Of a DNA stretch of 38,140 nucleotides, positions 1-7,624 are shown piece by piece. The first letter of the stretch is position 1, and each line of letters begins with the position of its first letter. The notes under the pieces were generated by a model. It searched no databases. It was not told the DNA's origin and saw nothing but the letters and a program-made list of their open reading frames with translations. Made by a program: the position numbers and the translations under genes. The stretch comes from an uncultured Eubacterium sp. (GTDB lineage Bacteria > Bacillota > Clostridia > Lachnospirales > Lachnospiraceae), in contig CAJTLS010000024.1 of NCBI GenBank assembly GCA_910577295.1, forward strand, positions 1 to 38,140, read 5' to 3'.

Positions 1-137
1 GGCTTGAAAAGGCGTGGTAAAATCCTTTTTTTGTGATACACTGTTTCAATAAATCAGGTGAGTTATGGCATTCTTGTTGGCAATAAAGTTCATCTGAAAA
101 CTTACAAAGAAAACGCGGGAAATTCAAGAAACGTATA

Positions 138-167
138 TTGACAAAAATTGTCGATATATGGTATCCT
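138..167 (+). promoter_or_regulatory. Sigma-A-type promoter for the small DUF4190-like gene
   Basis: A consensus TTGACA (138-143) is followed after 18 bases by TATCCT (162-167). The start codon of the first gene lies about 70 bases downstream. The -35 box is perfect and the -10 box is moderate. Confidence 0.45.
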
Positions 168-233
168 TTGCATGTAAAGTGTATAATTTTAGGATAGAGG
201 GAATATATTTTACAAAATGCAAGGAGGAGAAAA

Positions 234-617
234 ATGAACGAAAACAAAAATCCAGCAGGTACGATTGCTCTGATATGTGGTATTGCAAGTATTGTTATAT
301 CCATTATTTTTGGTATTATGTTTGGTGTGTTCGGAGCTGCTGTAGGTGTAGCACTTGGTGTAGTGGCAATTGTATTTGGCATTAAGGCTAAGAAAGAATC
401 AGACGGAACGGTAGGAAGTGCCGGTTTTGTATGTGGTATTCTTGGTGCTGTATTTGCCGTTATTTTCGCAGTTGGCTGTACGTTGTGCGGTGCTAGTTCT
501 GCCGGCTATGGCTGTTATGGTTGCGTAGGCGCTTCCTGTATGTTGCAGAATGATGTTAATAATGCTTCTGACGAACTTCAGGATGCACTTCAGGATGCAT
601 TGAAAGACTTGAACTAA
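234..617 (+). CDS. Small DUF4190-like membrane protein
   Basis: A 127-residue protein with two long hydrophobic, Gly-rich segments (about residues 10-50 and 60-85), each ending in a short charged stretch. This is the usual look of DUF4190-type small membrane proteins of Firmicutes. A Cys/Gly/Tyr-rich patch (about 82-105) follows, then an acidic amphipathic tail with two near-identical repeats (ELQDALQDALKDLN). The ATG follows a clear AAGGAGGA ribosome binding site at about 221-229. The gene is monocistronic, with its own promoter and a strong terminator behind it. The zinc-ribbon protein at 1578 has a similar membrane unit, so the two may be distant paralogues. The function is unknown and the family label rests on composition and topology. 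Confidence 0.7.
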   Translation: MNENKNPAGTIALICGIASIVISIIFGIMFGVFGAAVGVALGVVAIVFGIKAKKESDGTVGSAGFVCGILGAVFAVIFAVGCTLCGASSAGYGCYGCVGASCMLQNDVNNASDELQDALQDALKDLN

Positions 618-642
618 TTAGTTTGGATAAGAGTTAGTGAAA

Positions 643-671
643 GGCTGTTGCATGAGCAATAGCCTTTTTTT
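643..671 (+). terminator. Rho-independent terminator
   Basis: GGCTGTTGC (643-651) pairs with GCAATAGCC (656-664) across an ATGA loop, with one G-U wobble, and is followed directly by seven T. It closes the first gene. The Lgt-family gene begins only 28 bases later, so that gene depends on read-through or on a promoter I could not recognise. Confidence 0.9.
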
Positions 672-698
672 ATCAAATGAATTGAGGTGACTTACGGT

Positions 699-1499
699 AT
701 GTTTCCTTTTCTTGTCATAACGGAGAAAATCAAAATTCCGTTATACGGAGCCATTTTTATGATTGGTTTCTTTTTGGCTGTCTTTCTGGCAAGAAAGATG
801 GCTCCCCGTTTTCAGGGAACAAAGGAGGATACGACATATGCGGCGGCGTATGCTGCCATTGGCATTCTGATTGGGGCAAAGTTGCTTTATTTTATTACGA
901 AGCTGCCAAACATCATAGTAAAAAGAGACTCGTTTTTGCTATTGTTTCGGGAAGCGCCGCTTCAGGCGCTTGAGTATGTCTTTGGCGGTTTTGTTTTTTA
1001 TGGTGGTCTGCTCGGCGCGATTTTAGGCGTATGGATTTATTGCAGACAATATAAAGTATCGTTTCAGCCGTTGTTAGATATTTTTGCGCCTTTTATACCG
1101 CTGGCTCATGGATTTGGACGGATCGGCTGTTTCTTTGCGGGCTGCTGTTACGGAAAAGAGTATCATGGCATTTTTTCCGTACGGTTTCCATACAATGAAC
1201 AGATACCAGAATTGTCAGAAGTTCCTCGTGTTCCGGTTCAGTTGATAGAAGCGGGATTAAATTTTGTTATGTTTGGCATTCTCTTTTATATGGCAAAAAA
1301 GAAAATCTGTAAAAGAGGACAGATGATGGGAATCTACCTGATTTATTATACAGTGGCACGTTTTTTACTGGAGATGCTGCGTGGGGATGTACTGAGGGGC
1401 GGCGTAGGGATTTTGTCTACTTCACAGCTTATAAGCATTCTGCTGATACCAGTTGGTGTCTATCTACTCACGGGGCGCATGGAAAAGAATAATCGTTGA
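699..1499 (+). CDS. lgt: Prolipoprotein diacylglyceryl transferase family (Lgt) protein, Cys-variant
   Basis: A 266-residue polytopic membrane protein with about seven hydrophobic segments. Lgt moves a diacylglyceryl group from phosphatidylglycerol to the lipobox cysteine of prelipoproteins. The central motif HGFGRIGCFFAGCCYG matches the family pattern around the essential GRxGN. However, the usual Asn is Cys, and two more Cys follow, a variant seen in a clostridial sub-branch. The C-terminal YYTVARFLLEMLRGD resembles the second conserved Arg region. I chose the ATG at 699 because GAGGTGA (684-690) lies 8 bases upstream; a GTG at 687 is also in frame but would sit inside that site. The substitution makes it uncertain whether this is the housekeeping Lgt or a paralogue with another acceptor. 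Confidence 0.8.
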   Translation: MFPFLVITEKIKIPLYGAIFMIGFFLAVFLARKMAPRFQGTKEDTTYAAAYAAIGILIGAKLLYFITKLPNIIVKRDSFLLLFREAPLQALEYVFGGFVFYGGLLGAILGVWIYCRQYKVSFQPLLDIFAPFIPLAHGFGRIGCFFAGCCYGKEYHGIFSVRFPYNEQIPELSEVPRVPVQLIEAGLNFVMFGILFYMAKKKICKRGQMMGIYLIYYTVARFLLEMLRGDVLRGGVGILSTSQLISILLIPVGVYLLTGRMEKNNR

Positions 1500-1525
1500 C
1501 AGAAAAGGACATTTAACGTTATAAT
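1496..1525 (+). promoter_or_regulatory. Sigma-A-type promoter overlapping the lgt stop codon
   Basis: TTGACA (1496-1501) overlaps the TGA stop of the Lgt-family gene. It is followed after 18 bases by a perfect TATAAT (1520-1525). It sits about 50 bases upstream of the zinc-ribbon gene's start. Confidence 0.7.
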
Positions 1526-1577
1526 CATAGCAGAACAAGTAATGGTAACGTCAGACATGAAATAGGAGGATAAGTAA

Positions 1578-2000
1578 ATGAAATGTAATCAATGTGGAAC
1601 AGATAATGTAGAGGGAACACGTTATTGTAAGACATGTGGAAACGCATTGGAAACGGGGCAGACACAATCGCAGATGGATTTTCAGCCAACGCCGCAAAAC
1701 TCGCCGCAGATGTCTCAGAATCCAAATAATATGAATTATGGTAATGGTATAGCATGTATGGTACTTGGTATTGTATCCATTGTATTTGGCTGCACACCGT
1801 TGATTGGATTAATTTGTGGTATTATAGCAATTATTATGAATCGTAAAGACGTGCAGATGGGATTTGAAACAAGCTACCATAAAGCGGGATTAATCTGCGG
1901 AATTATTGGTGTTTGTCTTGGCGCCATTGCATTAATCTATTGGATTGTATGGTTAAGCGCTTTTGCATGCGTGGCGAGCAATCCAGGATATTTCCACTAA
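1578..2000 (+). CDS. Zinc-ribbon plus DUF4190-like membrane protein
   Basis: A 140-residue protein. Residues 1-22 form a zinc ribbon with two CxxC pairs (CNQCG and CKTCG). A Gln/Pro/Asn-rich linker (about 26-55) leads to two hydrophobic hairpin segments (about 58-85 and 100-133) of DUF4190 type. The zinc ribbon is probably cytoplasmic and the rest embedded in the membrane. The ATG is preceded by AGGAGG at about 1564-1570, and a strong promoter overlaps the preceding stop codon. It converges on the YhfC-family gene. Such zinc-ribbon small membrane proteins are common in Clostridia and their role is unknown. Confidence 0.75.
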   Translation: MKCNQCGTDNVEGTRYCKTCGNALETGQTQSQMDFQPTPQNSPQMSQNPNNMNYGNGIACMVLGIVSIVFGCTPLIGLICGIIAIIMNRKDVQMGFETSYHKAGLICGIIGVCLGAIALIYWIVWLSAFACVASNPGYFH

Positions 2001-2037
2001 AAACCAGGAAATACGAGGACAAAGGAAAGTCAATTCC

Positions 2038-2859
2038 CTATTTTGTTATCTTCTGATATAACTGATAGGAGAGAAGCGATAGGATAAATGTAAAAAGAAA
2101 GGCGCCCGTCAGCAATATCATGGAATTTTGCAGGGAAGGGATATTGGCCAGATAGATTGGGACATAGCCAAGGATTTGCAGAACCGCTACGAGGGGGAGC
2201 AGATGCTTGGCTTTTTGGTTTTCCGTTTTTTGCAGCGCCGGATAAAGTATTATTGCCAAAGCCGTGTGGATACATAGCAAAAGAAGGAAATAGGTTGCCT
2301 GAATGATATATGTATGGGCGGGAGTAGACGCTAACAGAGCGAAAGAGGAGTAAGTTTTCTCCAGTTCTGCCGCAGATAAGTTCAATTTGTTAAAGTATTC
2401 GTTTGAGCCGATGGAGTTAATAAAAACAGCGGCGATGATATTCGTAATATAAACTGCTCCACAATTCATCATGCATTCAAAACTACCCATTCCAAGACCG
2501 AACAGGAGGGCATTGTTCTTGTCGGGCTGCTTTTTTATCACATGCTTCAAACCAAGCAGACAGCCGGCAAAGGCCATCAGACCGGCGATAGTAATATCAT
2601 ACACAAAAGTGAATACGGGGTGGTTGTCGGAGCGGAAAAGGAAACCGAGTCCGAATATCTGTAACAATATAATGTTTAAAATAGTGTATATAATAAAAGA
2701 AAACAGAAGAGAAAAACCGATACCAATCAGAAAGGAAGTTATTTTTGCTCCGGTTTTCTTTTTAAAGAACCATAAAAAACAAAGTGGTGCGATGACACAT
2801 AAAAAAATAGAAAATATCCATGAGTTTATAGTGGCGCCGGAAAATATAATTGTATTCAT
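2038..2859 (-). CDS. YhfC-family polytopic membrane protein (putative intramembrane protease)
   Basis: A 273-residue protein with about seven membrane segments. The order and motifs fit the YhfC family (DUF2324), proposed to be glutamic-type intramembrane proteases related to PrsW/CAAX enzymes. A conserved-looking segment GLGMGSFECMMNCG (about residues 126-139) carries a Glu in a helix. Two later His residues (THTYII- and IHTA-like positions) lie in membrane helices and could complete a metal or catalytic site. I prefer the start at 2859 because the AAGGAGAGG site is better spaced for it; an ATG two codons earlier (2865) is possible. It has its own divergent promoter. The substrate is unknown and the protease role is family inference. 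Confidence 0.65.
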   Translation of the reverse strand: MNTIIFSGATINSWIFSIFLCVIAPLCFLWFFKKKTGAKITSFLIGIGFSLLFSFIIYTILNIILLQIFGLGFLFRSDNHPVFTFVYDITIAGLMAFAGCLLGLKHVIKKQPDKNNALLFGLGMGSFECMMNCGAVYITNIIAAVFINSIGSNEYFNKLNLSAAELEKTYSSFALLASTPAHTYIIQATYFLLLLCIHTALAIILYPALQKTENQKAKHLLPLVAVLQILGYVPIYLANIPSLQNSMILLTGAFLFTFILSLLSYQLYQKITK

Positions 2860-2917
2860 ATGCATTCCTCTCCTTAATTTCCGCGCTGCTTTAGCGCAAT
2901 TTCATGTGTATTAAAGT

Positions 2918-2946
2918 ATCTTATCACAATACAATAGAAATGACAA
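2918..2946 (-). promoter_or_regulatory. Promoter for the YhfC-family gene
   Basis: On the minus strand, TTGTCA (2946-2941) and TAAGAT (2923-2918) are separated by 17 bases, about 60 bases upstream of the gene. It lies nearly back to back with the plus-strand promoter at 2953-2981. Confidence 0.5.
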
Positions 2947-2952
2947 CCATAC

Positions 2953-2981
2953 TTGTCAAAGAGCGTGTTTGCGTATATTAT
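2953..2981 (+). promoter_or_regulatory. Promoter of the yaaO-to-rsmI gene block
   Basis: TTGTCA (2953-2958), 17 bases, TATTAT (2976-2981). The decarboxylase-like gene starts 38 bases downstream. Both divergent promoters use the same TTGTCA -35 variant. Confidence 0.5.
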
Positions 2982-3018
2982 GAGATAGGATTTCAAATGA
3001 GACGAGAGGAGTGGACGC

Positions 3019-4461
3019 ATGGAGTTGTATGATTATCTGCAGGCGTATGCTAAAAGCGGGAAAATACCGATGCATATGCCGGGGCACAAGAGAAATTCTT
3101 CTTTTTCGATGGAAAATCCCTATGAATGGGATGTGACGGAGGTGGAGGGATTGGATAATCTGCATCATCCGAGAGGTATCCTGAAGCAGGAGATGGAACG
3201 GTTGAGCAGAAGATATCATACCAAGGATACTTATTTTTTAGTAAATGGGAGTACCGGCGGTATACTGACAGCGATAGCATCGTGCTGCCGTCGGGGCGAT
3301 AAAATTCTAGTGGCAAGAAATTGCCACCGCTCGGTATATCATGCGATTTATTTATTAAATTTAATGCCTGTATATATATATCCTGAAATAGATGAGGAAA
3401 CCGGAATTGCATTGGATATTCCGCTGCAGCAGGTAGCGGATACGCTGGAGCGGGAAAATGTTTCCTGTGTAGTGCTCACATCCCCAACTTATGAGGGCGT
3501 TGTGTCAGATATAGAATCAATTGCCGCTATCTGCCATCGTCAGAATATTCCGTTAATTGTTGATGAGGCCCATGGGGCGCATTTTGCATGGGGGGAAATG
3601 TTTCCGGAGACGGCGATACAGCAGGGGGCGGATTTGGTTATCGAGAGTCTGCACAAAACATTGCCGGCTCTGACGCAGACCGCCTTGCTTCACCGTGCGA
3701 CAGAGCGGGTGAAAGCAGAGACGGTGGCGCGGTATTTATCAATATTTCAGACAAGCAGCCCATCCTATGTACTCATGGCAGGTATCAGTCAGTGTATGTC
3801 GTGGCTGGAGCAATCCGGGGACGGCGTATGGGCGGCGTATGATAAAAGGCTTTTGGAATTTGAACGGCAGGCGGCGGACTGGCGGTATTTGCGGCTCTGG
3901 CGGCGGGAAAAACAGGACAGAGGTAAACTGGTTATCGGCACATGGGACGCAGGAATGACGGGGATACAACTGGCAGAGAGTCTGCGAAACAAGTATTCGA
4001 TAGAGGTTGAGATGGAGACGCCATCTTATATTCTTGCGATGACAAGCGTAGCTGATGAGGAAGATACGCTGTCGCGTTTTGCGGATGCTCTTGCACAAAT
4101 AGACGCGGCAATATCAGAACGAAGCGGCAGTAGTGATTCGGAGCTGCCAAATCATGTGTCCGGTGTGCGGACATTCGTCCATATGTGTCCATATGAAGCC
4201 ATGCAGTGTCGGAAGAAACGGCTAAGATTAGAAGACTGTCAGGGGGAGGTTGCGGCCGAATACGCATATGTATATCCGCCGGGCATTCCTTTTCTGGCTC
4301 CGGGGGAGCAGATAACAGAGGAAGTGACAGAACAGATACGGCGAGCCGGTGAGGCCGGTTTATCATTACTGGGAATGGAAGATGAGACGGGTTCCCATAT
4401 TTATATTTGTGATTTGCAAAGCGGAAAAACATCGGATAACGATAATAAGGAAAAGGAGTGA
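3019..4461 (+). CDS. Orn/Lys/Arg decarboxylase-family PLP enzyme (YaaO-like)
   Basis: A 480-residue fold-type I PLP enzyme. The N-terminus MPGHK is the hallmark of the short, wing-less Orn/Lys/Arg decarboxylase family (B. subtilis SpeA/YaaO). VDEAHGAHF includes D182, which contacts the PLP pyridine nitrogen, and SLHKTLPALTQT places the Schiff-base lysine at K213. The C-terminal small domain (about 375-450) contains the usual AYVYPPGIPFLAPGE segment. It likely makes a polyamine precursor (agmatine, cadaverine or putrescine), but the substrate cannot be read from sequence. The ATG lies 8 bases after GAGAGGAG. It is the first gene of a block syntenic with B. subtilis yaaO-tmk-yaaQ-yaaR-holB, and its stop is 4 bases from the next start. 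Confidence 0.88.
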   Translation: MELYDYLQAYAKSGKIPMHMPGHKRNSSFSMENPYEWDVTEVEGLDNLHHPRGILKQEMERLSRRYHTKDTYFLVNGSTGGILTAIASCCRRGDKILVARNCHRSVYHAIYLLNLMPVYIYPEIDEETGIALDIPLQQVADTLERENVSCVVLTSPTYEGVVSDIESIAAICHRQNIPLIVDEAHGAHFAWGEMFPETAIQQGADLVIESLHKTLPALTQTALLHRATERVKAETVARYLSIFQTSSPSYVLMAGISQCMSWLEQSGDGVWAAYDKRLLEFERQAADWRYLRLWRREKQDRGKLVIGTWDAGMTGIQLAESLRNKYSIEVEMETPSYILAMTSVADEEDTLSRFADALAQIDAAISERSGSSDSELPNHVSGVRTFVHMCPYEAMQCRKKRLRLEDCQGEVAAEYAYVYPPGIPFLAPGEQITEEVTEQIRRAGEAGLSLLGMEDETGSHIYICDLQSGKTSDNDNKEKE

Positions 4462-4465
4462 CGGC

Positions 4466-5059
4466 ATGGGGCATTTATATCTTTTTATGGGAAAGAGCGC
4501 AGCGGGAAAAGATACGCTGTATCATAAGGTGATGGGGAGCCATCCGGAATTGATTCCGGTGATTCCTTATACAACCCGTCCGATTCGTGCGGGGGAGAGA
4601 GAGGGGCGGGAATACCATTTTGTCAGCAAAAAAGAACTGTCAGAGATGGAAGCTCTCGGGAAAGTGGTAGAATGCCGCTGTTATGAGACGGTAAAGGGGC
4701 CGTGGTACTATTTTACGGCAGACGACGGACAAATCGATTTTGAAAAAGGTGACTTTTGTATGATAACTACGTTGGAGGGATATGAAAAAATCCGTATGTT
4801 TTATGGAGAGGAACGGGTACTGCCGCTCTATATTGAAGTCGAAGATATGATACGGATTAAGCGTTCGCTGGCTCGTGAAAAGGAACAGGAACATCCTTGT
4901 GTTGCCGAAGTGTGCCGCCGGTTTCTGGCAGATGAGGAGGATTTTTCTGAAGAGAATCTGCGGCGGCTGGGGATTGAGAAGAGGATTGAAAATAATTCAC
5001 TGGAACAGGCGATTTGTCAGATTGAGGAAACTCTAAAAAACGGTAGAAAATCCAAATAA
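4466..5059 (+). CDS. Guanylate kinase-like P-loop kinase
   Basis: A 197-residue protein. Residues 6-15 form a Walker A loop (FMGKSAAGKDTL). PYTTRPIRAGEREGREYHFV (about 33-52) is the guanylate-kinase GMP-binding stretch (TTRxxRxGExxGxxYxFV). EMEALGKVVE follows as in Gmk. The C-terminal half departs from housekeeping Gmk: there is no clear lid, and the tail is rich in Glu and Arg. The in-frame ORF extends upstream, but ATG 4466 after AAGGAG (4453-4458) is the convincing start. It occupies the position that tmk (thymidylate kinase) holds in B. subtilis. It is probably a nucleotide kinase, but true GMP specificity is not proven. Confidence 0.8.
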   Translation: MGHLYLFMGKSAAGKDTLYHKVMGSHPELIPVIPYTTRPIRAGEREGREYHFVSKKELSEMEALGKVVECRCYETVKGPWYYFTADDGQIDFEKGDFCMITTLEGYEKIRMFYGEERVLPLYIEVEDMIRIKRSLAREKEQEHPCVAEVCRRFLADEEDFSEENLRRLGIEKRIENNSLEQAICQIEETLKNGRKSK

Positions 5060-5153
5060 AAAGTGGTATGATAGATATAAGTGCTGACGAAGGCGGGTCA
5101 AACAGTGGGTTTGGTTTGGCACCGTCAGACGCAAAGGAAAGCGGGGTGATTTC

Positions 5154-5594
5154 ATGGATATTCGTGTCGATAATATGCAGCAAGTTAATCAGACGTCACA
5201 GACGCAACAGACGCAGCAGACGGGGGAAGAGTTTAAGTTTACTTTAATGAGTTCGATTGAGGAGAGTGGTCTGCAGGAGCGCTTGTCCACCATGATGAAA
5301 GAAATTACGATGCAGGGGAAGAAACTCGGTAAACATATGGATATCCGTGATATGAAGCATTACCGTCGTCTGATAAAAGATTTTATGAATGAAATTGTCA
5401 ACCGTTCTCACAAGTTCAGCCGTGAGAATTTTCTTGACCGCCGTGGCCGCCATCGCGTTTATGGCATGATTAAGCGTGTGGACACGGTGTTGGATGAATT
5501 GGCGGGAGAGCTGATAAAAGACGAGAAAGATGCTTTGGCGATTTTGAGCAAGGTGGATGAAATACGAGGTTTGTTGCTGGATATCATTACTTAA
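5154..5594 (+). CDS. yaaR: YaaR family protein (DUF327)
   Basis: A 146-residue soluble, largely helical protein. A Gln/Thr-rich N-terminal tail of about 25 residues precedes the DUF327 core, with its typical ending in which a long helix runs into KVDEIRGLLLDIIT. The family has no settled biochemical role but is constantly found beside holB in Firmicutes. The start follows GGGGTGA by 5 bases. The 94-base gap before it has no terminator, so it likely belongs to the upstream operon, and holB follows 20 bases later. Confidence 0.85.
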   Translation: MDIRVDNMQQVNQTSQTQQTQQTGEEFKFTLMSSIEESGLQERLSTMMKEITMQGKKLGKHMDIRDMKHYRRLIKDFMNEIVNRSHKFSRENFLDRRGRHRVYGMIKRVDTVLDELAGELIKDEKDALAILSKVDEIRGLLLDIIT

Positions 5595-5614
5595 TTTTAC
5601 ATAGGAGGGGCAGG

Positions 5615-6598
5615 ATGTTTTCTTTTTCAGAGATTGTAGGACATGAACAGATAAAAGAGCATTTGCAAACGGCAATTCGCGATAATAAACCATTCCATGC
5701 TTACATTTTTCAGGGAGATGTAGGCGTTGGAAAGGAGACGATGGCACGCACATTTGCGGCCGGACTGCAATGTCAGCAGGGCGCAGAAGAAAAGCCGTGT
5801 AAAGATTGTGTGTCCTGTCGTCAAATCGAATCCGGCAATCATCCGGATGTGATTTGGGTATCAAGAGAGCGCAACAGTCTTGGTGTTGAGGAGATTCGGG
5901 AACAGCTCTGTAATACGATGGATATTAAGCCGTTCTCCAGTCCATATAAAATCTACATCGTGATGGAAGCGGAGAGAATGACCGAGGCGGCACAGAATGC
6001 TTTGTTGAAAACCATTGAGGAGCCGCCGGAATACGGTGTTGTTATTTTGCTGACAAGCAATATCAGTGAACTGCTGTCGACGATACAGTCGCGTTGCCTT
6101 ACATTGGAATTTCGTCCGCTCAGTACCGCAACAGTAGAGAATTTTCTTACGACGCAGTGTCAGATACCGGATTATCTGGCGAAAGCCAGCGCGGCATTTG
6201 CACAGGGCAATCTCGGCAAAGCAGTCCGCTATGCCAAATCGGAGGATTTTATTGAGCGCAAGAATCAGGTGTTGTCGCTGCTTCGCAGAGTAAGGGATAT
6301 TGGCATAACCGAAATGATGGAAATTATAAAAGACTTAGGAACCCGCAAGGAAGAAATCCGTGATTATATCGATTTGATGGAATTATGGTACCGAGACGTC
6401 TTATTGTTTAAGGCCACAAAGAATATTAATTCACTGTTCTTTCAGGAAGAGGCGTCGTATATATCGCGGGAAGCAAGCGAGCGGGGATATGAAAAGATTG
6501 AGGAAATATTGCAGGCATTTGACAAAGCCAAAATACGCTTAAAGGCTAACGTCAGTTTTGATGTGGCGATGGAACTAATGCTTTTAACATTAAAATGA
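5615..6598 (+). CDS. holB: DNA polymerase III delta' subunit
   Basis: A 327-residue clamp-loader subunit of the AAA+ family. GDVGVGKET (about residues 35-43) is a P-loop whose last Ser/Thr is replaced by Glu, consistent with delta' being a non-hydrolysing subunit. A four-Cys zinc module (CQQG..CKDCVSC, about 53-70) follows. AERMTEAAQNALLKTIEEPP (about 117-136) is the delta'/tau signature region, and TSNISELLSTIQSRC corresponds to the sensor-1/SRC segment. The length agrees with the family. The start follows AGGAGGGG by 5 bases. Its position between yaaR and ricT is the classical Firmicutes arrangement. Confidence 0.93.
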   Translation: MFSFSEIVGHEQIKEHLQTAIRDNKPFHAYIFQGDVGVGKETMARTFAAGLQCQQGAEEKPCKDCVSCRQIESGNHPDVIWVSRERNSLGVEEIREQLCNTMDIKPFSSPYKIYIVMEAERMTEAAQNALLKTIEEPPEYGVVILLTSNISELLSTIQSRCLTLEFRPLSTATVENFLTTQCQIPDYLAKASAAFAQGNLGKAVRYAKSEDFIERKNQVLSLLRRVRDIGITEMMEIIKDLGTRKEEIRDYIDLMELWYRDVLLFKATKNINSLFFQEEASYISREASERGYEKIEEILQAFDKAKIRLKANVSFDVAMELMLLTLK

Positions 6599-6672
6599 TG
6601 CCAAGGTTCACAGGGTGAAACAGCGGAGCAATCCAAGGCATCAGTTAGGTCAAACTGCCGTTTGAACCTGAC
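6596..6672 (+). ncRNA. Stem-loop-rich spacer between holB and ricT (possible structured leader)
   Basis: Three inverted repeats lie in about 77 bases. TGATGCC (6596-6602) pairs with GGCATCA (6637-6643). Inside it, TTCAC pairs with GTGAA over an AGG loop (6608-6620). Directly after, GTTAGGTCAAAC (6644-6655) pairs with GTTTGAACCTGAC (6660-6672) with one bulged A and a TGCC loop. No T-run follows, so this is not a standard terminator. It ends about 28 bases before the ricT ribosome binding site. The role is unknown; I label it a candidate structured RNA element only. Confidence 0.35.
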
Positions 6673-6712
6673 ATCATTATATAATAAAGAGATGCAGAAA
6701 CCGGAGGAATTT

Positions 6713-7624
6713 ATGAAGACAATTATAGGAGTTAGTTTTCGTCAGGCAGGAAAGGTATACTTTTTTGATCCGGGCGATGAAGTGATAGAGAGAGGCCAGC
6801 ATGTCATTGTTGAAACCGCAAAAGGAATCGAATACGGCACTGTTGTCATGCCGAATCGGGAAATGGAGGAAGAGAAGATTGTGGCGCCTCTGAAACCGAT
6901 TATCCGTTTGGTAACGCCAGAAGATGAAGAGGTAGAGAGGAATAATCGGGAAAAAGAAAAAGAGGCATATAAAATCTGTCTGCAAAAAATTGCCAAACAT
7001 GGGTTGGAAATGAAGCTTATTGCAGCGGAATATACATTCGATAACAGTAAGTTACTGTTCTATTTTACAGCGGACGGCCGTATTGATTTTCGCGAACTGG
7101 TGAAAGATTTGGCAAGTGTTTTTCGCACCCGTATCGAACTGCGTCAGATTGGCGTACGCGACGAGACGAAAATATGCGGCGGGATTGGTATCTGTGGGCG
7201 CACACTTTGCTGCCACAGTTATCTGTCAGAATTTGCGCCGGTATCGATTAAGATGGCAAAAGAACAGAATCTGTCTTTGAATCCGACAAAGATATCGGGT
7301 GTCTGCGGAAGGCTGATGTGCTGTCTGAAAAATGAAGAAGAAGCTTATGAAGAGTTGAACAGCCGGCTGCCAGACGTCGGCAGTCATGTGAAAACACCGG
7401 AGGGCCTTCATGGGGAAGTGCAGAGTGTCAGCGTACTGAAACAGCGGGTGAGAGTAATTGTCTCTACCGATGACGACGAAAAGGAAGTCCGGGATTATGA
7501 TGTAGCGGAGTTAGAATTTCGAGTAAACAGACCAAAGAATAAAGGAAAAGATAAACACGACAAAGAATTGAAGAAATTGGAAGCGATGGAAAAAAGGGAA
7601 GGAAAATCAAAGCTGAATGAGTAA
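6713..7624 (+). CDS. ricT: PSP1 / RicT (YaaT) family regulatory protein
   Basis: A 303-residue protein with the PSP1 C-terminal domain. Two Cys clusters (KICGGIGICGRTLCC, about residues 153-167, and GVCGRLMCC, about 197-205) match the Fe-S ligating cysteines of B. subtilis RicT. RicT works with RicA and RicF in RNase Y-dependent mRNA maturation and in sporulation and competence control. The C-terminal tail is highly charged (KNKGKDKHDKELKK). The ORF could extend to a TTG at 6662, but the GGAGGA site at about 6703-6708 places the start at ATG 6713. The stop overlaps the next gene's start by 8 bases. RicA and RicF are not in this window. Confidence 0.9.
   Translation: MKTIIGVSFRQAGKVYFFDPGDEVIERGQHVIVETAKGIEYGTVVMPNREMEEEKIVAPLKPIIRLVTPEDEEVERNNREKEKEAYKICLQKIAKHGLEMKLIAAEYTFDNSKLLFYFTADGRIDFRELVKDLASVFRTRIELRQIGVRDETKICGGIGICGRTLCCHSYLSEFAPVSIKMAKEQNLSLNPTKISGVCGRLMCCLKNEEEAYEELNSRLPDVGSHVKTPEGLHGEVQSVSVLKQRVRVIVSTDDDEKEVRDYDVAELEFRVNRPKNKGKDKHDKELKKLEAMEKREGKSKLNE

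Noticed and set aside
7..31. Weak hairpin AAAAGG/CCTTTT followed by T at the window edge
   Set aside because: The stem is only 6 bp and mostly A-T. Without the upstream sequence I cannot tell whether it ends a gene.
158..385. Plus-strand ORF at the beginning of the window
   Set aside because: It is Cys/Tyr-rich with no ribosome binding site and overlaps in another frame the well-supported 234-617 gene.
6618..6632. T-box-like string AGGGTGAAACAGCGG between holB and ricT
   Set aside because: It differs from the T-box AGGGTGGnACCGCG at key positions. There is no stem I region outside the holB coding sequence, no terminator follows, and ricT is not an aminoacyl-tRNA or amino acid gene.
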